From the NCBI GenBank assembly GCA_027623555.1, contig JAQBSZ010000001.1, positions 124,001 to 188,000 on the forward strand: DNA of 64,000 bases, in the 5' to 3' direction. Below the pieces are notes generated by a model. That model was given only the letters and a program-made list of their open reading frames with translations, was not told the DNA's origin and searched no databases. Made by a program: the position numbers and the translations under genes. The first letter of the stretch is position 1. Every line of letters starts with the position of its first letter. Shown here piece after piece: positions 53,413-62,424 of this stretch. The stretch comes from Pseudomonadota bacterium. Lineage in GTDB: Bacteria > Pseudomonadota > Gammaproteobacteria > Pseudomonadales > Pseudohongiellaceae.

Positions 53413-55878
53413 GTGCTAGGTTCTCACCTGCAAATGGCGCTTCGCAGCCTCTTCAAGCAAAGGCTTTATACAGCGATTAGCGCGATTGGCCTGGCAATCG
53501 GCCTTTCCGTGTTTCTCTTGATTTCACTCTTCATCAAGCATGAGATTGAGTTCGACGGGGTCCACCCTGACAGTGATCGTGTGTATCGATTGAACTGGAC
53601 CAATGTCGGCACCAGCGCCAACTTCGCCACATTTTTCAATCCAGTGGCTCCAATTTTGAGCGAGGGTCTACCCGAGATCGAAACCTATTCGCGGCTGGCG
53701 CTACGACAACATCTCGTTACCATTAATAATCAGCGCCAATTTCGCAATATCAGCTTCGTCGATACTGATTTCTTCGAGCTTTTTAGTTACCCGGCGCTGA
53801 GTGGATCGACCGATTCAGTAGAGGGGCGCGCTAATGTTATTCTAACTGAAGCTGCTGCACTGGAATTGTTCGGTAGTGCAGACGCAATCGGCAGGATCTT
53901 GACTATCGAAGACCAGTTTGATTTTCGAGTCAGTGGAGTTGTGCAAAATAATCCGACCGCTAGCCATCTGATATCCAATATTTTCCTGAATATTGAAAAT
54001 CTCCCAACCGTGTGGGGACGGCCGGATTTCTGGGACAATTTTGGTTCAGATGTCATGTATTCCTATATTCGTTTGGTGTCCGGTGCCGATCCGATAGAAG
54101 TTAAACTGAAGGTTTTTGACTTTCTTGCCAATGTGCCGGGCTTCGGCAACGAATTCATCGATGCCGTAGATATCACCCTGCAACCACTTCGGGCTATTCA
54201 CTTCACCACTGATCTGCAGAACGAGATGGCAATACAGGATGACATAAGCGGTATCGTGAAGCCGCTGCGGCAGCGCAGCGACGTCTATGTCTTTTCCGTT
54301 GTGGCAGTACTTACGCTTGGCATTGCCCTGATTAATTTCATGAACTTGCAGATAGTGCAGTCATCGAAACGGACCAGGGAAGTGGGTATCAGGAAGACAA
54401 TCGGCGCCCACAGGGAGCAGGTGGCGGCTCAGTTTCTTACCGAAACAGTTCTGGTTACATTCATCGCACTAATCATCGCACTCCTAATTTCTGAAATATT
54501 CGCCCCTCTTTTTGGATCGATAGTCGCGGTTCCCCTCACGGCATCGATACTATTCACTCCGCTGGCGCTTTTCTTGCTGCTATTGTTAGCTATAGTAGTT
54601 GCTTTGCTATCTGGTGCCTATCCAGCGCTGATCATCGCAAGATTATCCCCGGTAAATGCACTGCGGGGAGAGATTGTAAAAGGGGTAAGCTCTGCGCGCT
54701 TTCGTTCGAGTCTGGTCGTTCTGCAGTTCTCGATTTCAATCGGTCTGATGATCTCCTGCGCCGTTGTTAACAACCAGATCGATTACGCCTTGACCAAATC
54801 ACTGGGATTCAATCCGGAAAAAGTCGTGGTAGTGAATCTGCAAAATTCGCAGGTTCGCGGTGCCTATGAATCGATGAAGAGCCAGTTGCTATCTCTGTCC
54901 AATATTGAAACTGTCGCAGCAGGTTCGATAATTCCGACCCAGAGCCTGTCGGATGGATCTGCCTTTGTCAGGGTTGATGATAACGATGCCCCGGTGCTGT
55001 CCACCAGGCGCGTAAGTGTAAGCGATGATTATTTCGATGCCCTGGGTATGGAATTCGTCGCGGGCCGGCCTCTCAGTGATGATTTTGCCACCGATGCGAT
55101 GCCAACCTTCAGTCCCCAGAATCCGGAAGTAAGCGGCGGAGTCGTATTCAACGAGGCAGCCGCCCGCGCCGCGGGATGGAATAATTCTGATGATGCAATT
55201 GGTCAACAGCTGTTTAGTGAGTTCAGTATTGGCGATACTACAATCAGGTTGAACTACACAGTCGTTGGCATCGTCAATGATGCACACTATGGTTCAGTGC
55301 GTTCTGAGATTGGTCCGGTCTCTTACACACTGGACAGTCTCCGCAGTTACATGGTCATCAAACTAGGCGGCGGAGATACAGGCGACTCTCTCGCGGACAT
55401 TGACCGTGTCTGGTCGGAGAATGTTCCGGATTTTCCGCTACGCAGAGTCTTGTTGAGGGAGAGCTATTCTGCATTCTATGCTGGCGAGAACAGGACATTT
55501 ATTCTGTTCACCGGGTTTGCCACGATTGCGGTGTTGATTGCCTGCCTCGGTTTGTACGGTCTGGCTTCATTCATGGCGGAACGTCGCACAAAAGAGATCA
55601 GTATTCGCAAAGTGCTGGGAGCTACGGTTGAGAGCATTGCCGGGTTACTTGCCTGGGATTTCTGCAAACTAGTTATTGTCGCCAATCTGATTGCCTGGCC
55701 GGCTACCTGGTGGTTGATGAATGATTGGCTGACCAGCTTCGCCTATCGTACCGATATGGATTTCTTGGTATTTTTTCTCGCCGGACTATTTACCTTTATC
55801 ATGGCCCTGTTCACTACGTTTCAACGAGCTTATGGTGTAGCGGTCACCAATCCGGTCGATGCATTAAGAACAGAGTAG
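53413..55878 (+). CDS. FtsX-like ABC permease 2
   Basis: An 821-aa protein starting at GTG 53413 (GGAGGGG about 8 bp before). It is a diverged paralogue of the gene just upstream, with the same layout: ALRSLFKQRLYTAISAIGLAIGL, QSSKRTREVGIRKTIGAHREQ and FMAERRTKEISIRKVLGAT. The two proteins probably form a heterodimeric membrane unit with the ATPase dimer. It is followed after 15 bp by the adaptor gene. Confidence 0.88.
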   Translation: MLGSHLQMALRSLFKQRLYTAISAIGLAIGLSVFLLISLFIKHEIEFDGVHPDSDRVYRLNWTNVGTSANFATFFNPVAPILSEGLPEIETYSRLALRQHLVTINNQRQFRNISFVDTDFFELFSYPALSGSTDSVEGRANVILTEAAALELFGSADAIGRILTIEDQFDFRVSGVVQNNPTASHLISNIFLNIENLPTVWGRPDFWDNFGSDVMYSYIRLVSGADPIEVKLKVFDFLANVPGFGNEFIDAVDITLQPLRAIHFTTDLQNEMAIQDDISGIVKPLRQRSDVYVFSVVAVLTLGIALINFMNLQIVQSSKRTREVGIRKTIGAHREQVAAQFLTETVLVTFIALIIALLISEIFAPLFGSIVAVPLTASILFTPLALFLLLLLAIVVALLSGAYPALIIARLSPVNALRGEIVKGVSSARFRSSLVVLQFSISIGLMISCAVVNNQIDYALTKSLGFNPEKVVVVNLQNSQVRGAYESMKSQLLSLSNIETVAAGSIIPTQSLSDGSAFVRVDDNDAPVLSTRRVSVSDDYFDALGMEFVAGRPLSDDFATDAMPTFSPQNPEVSGGVVFNEAAARAAGWNNSDDAIGQQLFSEFSIGDTTIRLNYTVVGIVNDAHYGSVRSEIGPVSYTLDSLRSYMVIKLGGGDTGDSLADIDRVWSENVPDFPLRRVLLRESYSAFYAGENRTFILFTGFATIAVLIACLGLYGLASFMAERRTKEISIRKVLGATVESIAGLLAWDFCKLVIVANLIAWPATWWLMNDWLTSFAYRTDMDFLVFFLAGLFTFIMALFTTFQRAYGVAVTNPVDALRTE

Positions 55879-55893
55879 ATTTATAATCACGCA

Positions 55894-57153
55894 ATGGCTA
55901 TGGACAAGAAGATAGAGAAGCAGAAGATGGCGCCCTGGAAAATGGGCTTGATCGCTGTCGTTCTGGTTGGTGGGGGTTGGTTTTTGTACCAGTTGCTCGC
56001 CGATGCATCCATTCGCACCTACCGGGTTCCCGAAGAGCAGCTTATTGTATCAACTGTTCAATTTGGTGCCTTCGAAGATCTGATTCCAATCCGGGGCACC
56101 ATCCAGCCATTTGAGAGCGTCTTCCTCGATGCGGTTATTGGTGGTTCAGTGGAAGAAGTGTTCGTGGAAGAAGGCAGTTTTGTCGAGAGAGGGCAACCCC
56201 TTGTGCAGTTGTCCAATACTCAGACAAGATTAAGTGCGGCGCAAGCCGATGCTGGCACCACAGAACAATTGAATTTCCTTAACAATTTGACCACTGGTTT
56301 CGAGTATCAGAAGCTCAATACAGCGCGCCAGATTATCGACACTGAATATCGCATCATCACCCTGGAACGCCAGAAGCGTCGTTTTGAAAGGCTGATCGAT
56401 AACAGTCTGATTTCCGAGGAAGAATTCGATGCAATAAATGATGAGCTGGCTTATCAAGCTAAGGTGCTGCAAAATCTTAAGGCGCGGCAATTCGTAGAGG
56501 ACACGGAACGCGATGATCGACTCGAGCAGATAGCCACTCAGATCGTAATGCTGACTGAGAATCTGGAGATTTCCCAAACCAGCTTTGAAAGCTTGCTCGT
56601 AAAAGCACCGATTGCCGGGCAGCTCACATCATTTCCGGTAGAACCGGGCGAAAGCAAGCAGAATGGGCAGCGGCTGGGACAGATCGATGTCATCGATCAG
56701 TACAAGATCGTCGCCCAGATTGATGAGTTTTACGTCACTCGTGTCGTGCCCGACCAGGCAGCGACATTCACGCTGACCGGCGCGGAATACGCCGCCCGGG
56801 TCGTTAAAGTCTATCCAGAGATTACCCAGGGTACATTCGAGGTAGACCTCGTGTTTGAAGGTCTGACTCCCGACAATATCCGCCGCGGGCAAACCCTGCA
56901 GATGGAGTTAACACTCGGCAACCCGATAGAAACACTGCTGCTTCCCCTGGGCGGCTTCATCCAGGATACCGGGGGCAACTGGGTTTTCGTACTCGATGCC
57001 ACTGGCGAATTCGCCATGCGTCGGGATATCCGGGTAGGAAGGCGCAACAACCGCTATGTCGAAGTCCGGGAAGGGCTGCAGCAGGGAGAGCGAGTCATTA
57101 CCTCCAGCTACGGTCAGATGGAAGACATGGAACGTATTCAGCTTACCCAGTAG
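55894..57153 (+). CDS. Periplasmic adaptor (HlyD/MacA-type membrane fusion protein)
   Basis: A 419-aa protein anchored by one N-terminal helix (about 14-32) after a basic KKIEKQKMAPWK start. A lipoyl-like half motif (GGSVEEVFVEEGSFVERGQPLVQL), a helical hairpin (about 115-225), the second lipoyl half (LLVKAPIAGQLTSFPVEPGE) and a beta-barrel follow. It should link the ABC permeases to an outer-membrane TolC-like channel. No channel gene is in the window. Confidence 0.9.
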   Translation: MAMDKKIEKQKMAPWKMGLIAVVLVGGGWFLYQLLADASIRTYRVPEEQLIVSTVQFGAFEDLIPIRGTIQPFESVFLDAVIGGSVEEVFVEEGSFVERGQPLVQLSNTQTRLSAAQADAGTTEQLNFLNNLTTGFEYQKLNTARQIIDTEYRIITLERQKRRFERLIDNSLISEEEFDAINDELAYQAKVLQNLKARQFVEDTERDDRLEQIATQIVMLTENLEISQTSFESLLVKAPIAGQLTSFPVEPGESKQNGQRLGQIDVIDQYKIVAQIDEFYVTRVVPDQAATFTLTGAEYAARVVKVYPEITQGTFEVDLVFEGLTPDNIRRGQTLQMELTLGNPIETLLLPLGGFIQDTGGNWVFVLDATGEFAMRRDIRVGRRNNRYVEVREGLQQGERVITSSYGQMEDMERIQLTQ

Positions 57154-57255
57154 CGCCCGGAAAACCAATCCAGCTTTGACAATCTACTCATCGGGCGTCT
57201 ATAAAGAAGCCTGATCTTATCTGTCTGTATCGAAATTTTAGAAAGCGAATCGTTC

Positions 57256-57726
57256 ATGCAACTGGAGTTCGAATATCTCGCCGATCATCCAAGCTATGTG
57301 CCATTAGTTATCACTTGGTGGCAGACGATATGGAGTGACCGCATGGGTACTGATCCGAAGCGCTCCATTGAAAAATTACACAGTACACTGAGCAAGAAAG
57401 AGCTACCCATCAGTATCCTCGCCATGGCTAATGGCGCACCCATCGGCACGGCAGCCCTGAAATCTCATGAAGTGGAAGACCTGTTTCCTGACAAACAGTA
57501 TTGGTTGGGCAGCGTGTTCGTCGATGCAGCCTTCCGGGGGCATGGGATCGCCTCGGCACTCAGCATGAAGATTGTGCAGCTGGCGGAACAGCTGGAAATC
57601 CCCCACTTGTACTTACAGACACTCGATCTCGAGGGTGGCCTATACAGCAAACTTGGGTGGAAGGCTTTGCAGCGCTTCGATTCGAAAGGCGAAGAGACAC
57701 TCCTGATGATCAGAAAGCTCTCGTAA
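57256..57726 (+). CDS. GNAT family N-acetyltransferase
   Basis: A 156-aa GCN5-related acetyltransferase. Acetyl-CoA binding is seen in YWLGSVFVDAAFRGHGIASALSM (motif A with R/QxxGxG/A) and LYLQTLDLEGGLYSKLGW (motif B). The acceptor is unknown. It is followed directly by a 13-bp tandem repeat and another GNAT gene; the two do not look like recent duplicates. Confidence 0.85.
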   Translation: MQLEFEYLADHPSYVPLVITWWQTIWSDRMGTDPKRSIEKLHSTLSKKELPISILAMANGAPIGTAALKSHEVEDLFPDKQYWLGSVFVDAAFRGHGIASALSMKIVQLAEQLEIPHLYLQTLDLEGGLYSKLGWKALQRFDSKGEETLLMIRKLS

Positions 57727-57727
57727 A

Positions 57728-57831
57728 GGAAAGGTAAGAAGGAAAGGTAAGAAGGAAAGGTCAGAAGGAAAGGTCAGAAGGAAAGGTCAGAAGGAAAGGT
57801 CAGAAGGAAAGGTCAGAAGGAAAGTACAGCA
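57728..57831. repeat. Tandem repeat of a 13-bp unit (7 units plus 1 degenerate)
   Basis: GGAAAGGTAAGAA occurs twice, then GGAAAGGTCAGAA five times without interruption, then a degenerate GGAAAGTACAGCA. The array begins 1 bp after the stop of one acetyltransferase gene and ends 3-30 bp before the start of the next. Each unit contains a Shine-Dalgarno-like GGAAAGG. Copy number is likely to vary between strains. Confidence 0.93.
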
Positions 57832-57861
57832 AAAGTGCATAACAAAGGACATTCGTCCCAG

Positions 57862-58401
57862 ATGAAGATAATTAGAACGCGGCCGGGTCACGAAACCATA
57901 ATGGCCAATTATTTCGCCGTAAACGAAGCCCACTTGCAGAAGTGGAGCCCGGCAGTGCCGAAGGGGCATCACTCGGTCGACTCCTGGAAACGGCGCCTGG
58001 AAGAAAGAGAGCTGGAGTTTGAGAACGGCCTGTCCGTACATTTCATCGGCACCGATGAGGAAGAGTCTCATGTAATCGGCGGATGTTCTCTGAGTAATAT
58101 TGTCAGGGGCGTGTTCAAGGCCTGCCACATGGGTTACTCAGTGGCGGAACGCTACCAGGGGCAGGGTCACATGAAGCAAATCGTCGCCCATGCTATCGGC
58201 TATGCATTCAATGAAATAAAGCTGCACCGCATAATGGCCAATCATATGCCTGACAATGAGCGTTCGGCGAATCTGCTTCAGGCATTGGGATTTGAGAAAG
58301 AGGGCTACGCCAGGGAATACTTGCTCATCAATGGTCGTTGGGAGGACCATGTGTTAAACGCACTAATTAATCCAATCGATGGAGGCAGCCATGACAGATA
58401 A
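57862..58401 (+). CDS. GNAT acetyltransferase (RimJ/RimL-like)
   Basis: From the ATG at 57862 the protein is 179 aa (a GTG at 57835 would add 9 residues). It resembles ribosomal-protein N-acetyltransferases: MKIIRTRPGH, HLQKWSPAVP, MGYSVAERYQGQGHMKQIVAHAIGYAF, NEIKLHRIMANHMPDNERSANLLQALGF, EKEGYAREYLLINGRWEDHV. E. coli RimJ acetylates S5; the target here is inferred only. The ribosome-binding region lies in the tandem repeat tail. It overlaps the following gene by 11 bp. Confidence 0.87.
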   Translation: MKIIRTRPGHETIMANYFAVNEAHLQKWSPAVPKGHHSVDSWKRRLEERELEFENGLSVHFIGTDEEESHVIGGCSLSNIVRGVFKACHMGYSVAERYQGQGHMKQIVAHAIGYAFNEIKLHRIMANHMPDNERSANLLQALGFEKEGYAREYLLINGRWEDHVLNALINPIDGGSHDR

Positions 58402-58984
58402 AGAAAAAGTTGACGCCTATATAAAGAAACACGAACGATGGCAGAGTCAATTCGCTGCACTACGCAAGGTCATGCAGACCAGTGGTCTTATCGAAACCGT
58501 CAAATGGGGAGCGCCGTCCTATACCCTTGATGGCAAGATCGTGGTCGGCATGGCCGGTTTCAAGAATCACTGTGCCCTCTGGTTTCAGCAAGGTGTGTTT
58601 CTGAAAGACTCCGGCAAGCATTTAGTGAATGCGCAGCAAGGCACTACGCGTGGTATGCGGCAATGGCGATTCGAGGACGGCGACAAGGTGGACAGCAAGC
58701 TGGTCAAGGCTTATGTCAAAGAGGCTATAGAGAACCAGCAGGCCGGCAAGCAGATCAAGCCAGCCAAAAAATCACTGCTCATCCCTGATGAATTGGCTAG
58801 GGCCATGCAAAAAAATGCCAGGCTGAAGAAAGGCTTTGAGTCTTTGACACCGGGAAAACAGAGAGAATACGCCGATCATATTGCTGCGGCGAAGCAGGAG
58901 AAGACTCGGGCGGCAAGACTTGTAAAGGCCATTCCTATGATCATTGCCGGTGCCGGGCTCTTTGACAAATACAAGAATTGCTAG
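58391..58984 (+). CDS. YdeI/OmdA-type protein (DUF1801 plus OmdA domain)
   Basis: A 197-aa protein from the ATG at 58391, which has GGAGG 6 bp before it; an in-frame ATG at 58379 lacks this. The N-terminal DUF1801 fold has VKWGAPSYTLDGKIVVGMAGFKNHCALWF, and the C-terminal OmdA domain has LLIPDELARAMQKNARLKKGFESLTPGKQREY. The function is not known; it occurs widely as a small cytosolic protein. It overlaps the upstream acetyltransferase and is convergent with thpR (4-bp overlap). Confidence 0.85.
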   Translation: MTDKEKVDAYIKKHERWQSQFAALRKVMQTSGLIETVKWGAPSYTLDGKIVVGMAGFKNHCALWFQQGVFLKDSGKHLVNAQQGTTRGMRQWRFEDGDKVDSKLVKAYVKEAIENQQAGKQIKPAKKSLLIPDELARAMQKNARLKKGFESLTPGKQREYADHIAAAKQEKTRAARLVKAIPMIIAGAGLFDKYKNC

Positions 58985-59571
58985 TCAGTGCCGGCTAGCT
59001 CGTAAGCACTTAAAATGACATACCTGGCACCTTCTGGCAGAGTATCTGACCGATAGAGATACAGCTTCTTTGCCTGTATCTCACCCCATTTTTGTCCGGC
59101 ATATTTTTCCTTGAGGGAACCAATTTTAGTTTTTGCCTCATTACTGAACCTGGCCACGGTCATGTGAGGTGTGTATGACAGTTTATTTTCTTCACTGATT
59201 CCCAGTGAAGAGAATGCCGTGTCCAGATCCACAGCCATCGCAGTAAGTGCCTCATCAGCACGAATTCCCGTCCAGATCGAGTTCTTGAAGATTCCGACCC
59301 CCTCACAATGTAGCTGCATCGCCTGATGACGAGCGCAGCACTGCTTGAGAATGGAATCGATCGATCCCAATTCTGATTCCAGCACCGAGCCGATAAATTT
59401 CAGTGTGACATGCAGGTTCTGAGGTGGTGCCAAGCGCAACTGGTTTTGCTTGTCGTTGGCTAGCTGTTCAAGATCTGTCAGCAATTGTTTGAACGGCTGG
59501 TGCATTGAGCATCTGAGGCCCACAAATACGCGTACCTTGCGGGGCTTTTCGGTCTTTTCTGCTCGACTCAT
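58981..59571 (-). CDS. thpR: RNA 2',3'-cyclic phosphodiesterase ThpR (LigT family)
   Basis: A 196-aa 2H phosphoesterase. The two catalytic motifs HxTx are HVTLKF (H54) and HMTVARF (H136), and FVGLR near the N-terminus is family-typical. It hydrolyses 2',3'-cyclic ends of RNA in vitro; the physiological role is uncertain. It stands alone on the minus strand, 247 bp from the divergent acyl-CoA dehydrogenase gene. That gap shows no gene. Confidence 0.9.
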   Translation of the reverse strand: MSRAEKTEKPRKVRVFVGLRCSMHQPFKQLLTDLEQLANDKQNQLRLAPPQNLHVTLKFIGSVLESELGSIDSILKQCCARHQAMQLHCEGVGIFKNSIWTGIRADEALTAMAVDLDTAFSSLGISEENKLSYTPHMTVARFSNEAKTKIGSLKEKYAGQKWGEIQAKKLYLYRSDTLPEGARYVILSAYELAGTD

Positions 59572-59818
59572 AAATACTTACTCGATGATGATGCATTGAT
59601 TCTACTCCGAGTTGGAGCGAAGTGGGGCGCTGTTATAGCTATCAGTTTACGAACGCGATCCAGCAAGCTTTCTAGTTGTCGCTTAGCGCTTTCTTCTGCT
59701 TTAGTCGGAAGTTGCTTAACCCGTGGAGCGGTGTCGTAAATCGCAATTCCGCTATTTTTGGCATAGAATCACCAGTCCATTTTGACGCGTTACAAGTAGC
59801 CAGTGAGGAATCGCGGAA

Positions 59819-60958
59819 ATGCACGATCGCGCTATCTTTAACAGCGACCACGAACTGTTTCGCAGCAATGCCAGGCGATTTTTTCGGGAAGAATTGGAGC
59901 CGAATATCGCTCAGTGGGAGAAGGACGGTGCGTTGCCCAGGGAGTTCTGGTTGAAAGCCGGAGCAAATGGCTTTCATTGCTGCGGTATTCCCGAAGCCTA
60001 CGGCGGTCCGGGTGCTGACTTCCTCTATAACATGGTGTTGTCTGAAGAAGTGGGCTATGCCATCGGTGGTGCCAGTGTGGGATTCTCCGTTTCTTCGGAC
60101 ATCGTCGCCTATTACATCTTGCATAGCGGCAGCGAAGAGCAGAAGCAGCGCTGGTTGCCGAAGATGGTGAGTGGTGAAGCGATTCCTGCCATTGGCATGA
60201 CTGAGCCCGGCTGTGGCAGCGACCTGAAAGCCGTGCGTACCACCGCGGTCAGGGACGGCGATGAGTATGTCATCAACGGCCAGAAGACCTTTATTACCAA
60301 CGGGCAGAATTGTGACTTTGTGCTGCTGGCCTGTTCCACCGATCCGGCCCAGGGCGCCAGGGGTATCAGCCTCATCATCGTCGAGAGCGACAGAGCTGGA
60401 TTTCAGCGCGGGCGCAACCTCGAGAAGATCGGCCAGAAAGCGGCGGACACCTCCGAGTTGTTTTTCTCCGACGTGCGGGTTCCGGTAGCCAACCTGCTGG
60501 GGAAAGAAGGCGGCGGCTTTGCTGTGTTAATGAACGAGTTACCCAGGGAGCGCATTACCATCGCCTGCCGCGCACTGGCCGAGGCACAGCGCGCCTTCGA
60601 GTTGACCACCGAGTACGTGAAGCAACGCAAGGCTTTCGGCAACCAGATCCTGGAATTTCAGAATACCCAGTTCAAGCTGGCGGATATAAAGACCAGTCTC
60701 GCCGTGGGATGGGCTTACCTCGACCAATGCCTGACCCGAATTAATGCAGGGAAGCTGACGCCGGAAGAAGGCGCGATGGCAAAGCTGTGGACCACCGAGA
60801 CAGGCAACAAGATTATCGATGACTGCCTGCAATTCTTCGGTGGTTATGGCTATATGAGCGAATACCCGATCTCGCGCCTGTTCGTAGACTCTCGGGTGCG
60901 GCGTATTTACGGAGGCTCGTCCGAGATTATGAAACTGGTAATAGGAAGAACTCTCTAG
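59819..60958 (+). CDS. Acyl-CoA dehydrogenase
   Basis: A 379-aa flavoenzyme for alpha,beta-oxidation of an acyl-CoA. Conserved blocks: GFHCCGIPEAYGGPGADF, AIGMTEPGCGSDLKAVRTTA, INGQKTFITNGQNCDFVLL, GQKAADTSELFFSDVRVP, ERITIACRALAEAQRAF, and IYGGSSEIMKLVIGR at the C-terminus. It is full-length and intact. The next gene starts 0 bp after its stop. It is the first of a cluster with HMG-CoA-synthase-like and thiolase genes. Confidence 0.93.
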   Translation: MHDRAIFNSDHELFRSNARRFFREELEPNIAQWEKDGALPREFWLKAGANGFHCCGIPEAYGGPGADFLYNMVLSEEVGYAIGGASVGFSVSSDIVAYYILHSGSEEQKQRWLPKMVSGEAIPAIGMTEPGCGSDLKAVRTTAVRDGDEYVINGQKTFITNGQNCDFVLLACSTDPAQGARGISLIIVESDRAGFQRGRNLEKIGQKAADTSELFFSDVRVPVANLLGKEGGGFAVLMNELPRERITIACRALAEAQRAFELTTEYVKQRKAFGNQILEFQNTQFKLADIKTSLAVGWAYLDQCLTRINAGKLTPEEGAMAKLWTTETGNKIIDDCLQFFGGYGYMSEYPISRLFVDSRVRRIYGGSSEIMKLVIGRTL

Positions 60959-62398
60959 ATGACCGGTATTACTGCCTACGGTGTCTATATTCCCAGGGCC
61001 CGCCTGAGTAAGCAGGCTGTCGCCGAAGCTAATGCCTGGTTCGATGCCAGTTTGCTGTCTTTGGGTAAGGGTGAGCGCAGCATCTGCAATTGGGATGAAG
61101 ACTCCATCACCATGGCCGTTGAAGCCGCTCGCGCCTGCCTGGCTTGTATGGGTGATCATGCCATCGATGCCCTGTACCTCGCGTCGACTACCTTCCCGTT
61201 TCTCGACCGGCAAAACTCTGTCATCGTGAGCGAAGCGCTGAGCCTGGATAGAACACAGCGCACGATGGACATCGGCGCCTCGCAACGGGCAGCGACCTCC
61301 GGCCTGATCGCCCTGCTGGAGAGTGAGCATAAGGGCAATACTCTGTTGGTAGCCTCAGAACATCGTCGCAGCAAGGCAGGCTCCCGGGCTGAATTGTTAT
61401 GGGGAGATGCGGCTGCCTGCGTTGCCCTGGGTTCACAAAATGTTATTGCTGAAGTAGTCGGCATCGAAACCCTGGCGGACGATTTCATCGACCATTATCG
61501 GGGTGAAGAGGCTGAGTTTGACTACGACTGGGAAGAGCGCTGGATTCGCGATGAAGGATTTATGAAGTCCGTGCCGCTTGTGGTAGATACCCTCTTGAAC
61601 AACAGTGGCGTTACCAGTGAAGAGATCGATTTTTTTATTCTCCCCACCGACCAGGCTCGCACGCCAATGGGATTGGCACAGAAGCTCGGCATTGAAGGTG
61701 ATGGGGTAGTGGACAATCAGCTTGCCAGCGTGGGCGTGGCCGGCGCGGCGCAGTCAATTCTGCTGCTGGCTAAAGCACTGGAAGCGGCCAAGCCAGGTGA
61801 TCTGATCCTGCTGATCGGCTTCGGACAGGGTTGCGACGCCATCCTGTTACGAGCCACCGACGCCATCGCCTCGTTCAAACCTGTACGAGGAGTTAGTGCA
61901 GCACTGCTGGCGCGCCGAGAAGAGACCAATTACAACAAGTTTCTCAGTTTCAACAGACTGATAGAACGGGATATTGGCAAGCGGGGCGAAGTTGACAGGC
62001 AGACCTATCTGTCAGGCTATAACCGGCGTAAGGACCTGCTTACTGGATTCATTGGCGGCAAGTGCCGGGAATGCGGCACCGTGCAGATTCCGCGAGAGAA
62101 CTATTGCGTAAACCCAGAATGTAACGCGCTGGACAGCCAGGACCCGTACAGTTTTGCCGACAAGAAAGGCACTGTCATGACCTGGACTGCCGATCGACTT
62201 ACCTTCGACTGGAATCCGCCGGCCTATTTCGGCATGGTACAGTTCGAAGGTGGCGGCAAGTTGATGATGGATTTCACTGAAGTGGAAGAAGGCAGTATCG
62301 ATTCCGGCTCGATCGTGTCGATGCATTTTCGGATAAGGCAGTTTGATAGTCAGCGCGGATTCAGAAAGTATTTCTGGAAGGCTGTGATCGAAGAATAG
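60959..62398 (+). CDS. HMG-CoA synthase/KAS III-like protein fused to DUF35 zinc ribbon and OB fold
   Basis: A 479-aa protein. Residues 1-330 have a thiolase-fold synthase like hydroxymethylglutaryl-CoA synthase (GITAYGVYIPRARL, ALYLASTTFPF, VGVAGAAQSILLLAKAL, LIGFGQGCDAILL). The position of the catalytic Cys is Ser108 in DIGASQRAATSG, and the usual Glu and His sites also look altered (LPTDQ at 229-233). Residues 365-479 are a DUF35 domain: zinc ribbon C369/C372/C383/C388 and an OB fold with GMVQFEGGGKLMMDF. It is the gene between the acyl-CoA dehydrogenase and thiolase genes, and a scaffold or CoA-channel role is inferred. Confidence 0.87.
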   Translation: MTGITAYGVYIPRARLSKQAVAEANAWFDASLLSLGKGERSICNWDEDSITMAVEAARACLACMGDHAIDALYLASTTFPFLDRQNSVIVSEALSLDRTQRTMDIGASQRAATSGLIALLESEHKGNTLLVASEHRRSKAGSRAELLWGDAAACVALGSQNVIAEVVGIETLADDFIDHYRGEEAEFDYDWEERWIRDEGFMKSVPLVVDTLLNNSGVTSEEIDFFILPTDQARTPMGLAQKLGIEGDGVVDNQLASVGVAGAAQSILLLAKALEAAKPGDLILLIGFGQGCDAILLRATDAIASFKPVRGVSAALLARREETNYNKFLSFNRLIERDIGKRGEVDRQTYLSGYNRRKDLLTGFIGGKCRECGTVQIPRENYCVNPECNALDSQDPYSFADKKGTVMTWTADRLTFDWNPPAYFGMVQFEGGGKLMMDFTEVEEGSIDSGSIVSMHFRIRQFDSQRGFRKYFWKAVIEE

Positions 62399-62424
62399 AT
62401 AAATGCAATCAAAGGTAAATAACG

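Noticed and set aside
57728..57831. CRISPR array
   Set aside because: Units are contiguous 13-bp tandem repeats without spacers and no cas gene is present.
59672..60124. 150-aa frame on the minus strand before and over the acyl-CoA dehydrogenase gene
   Set aside because: Mostly antisense to the dehydrogenase start; no family motif and no start signal.
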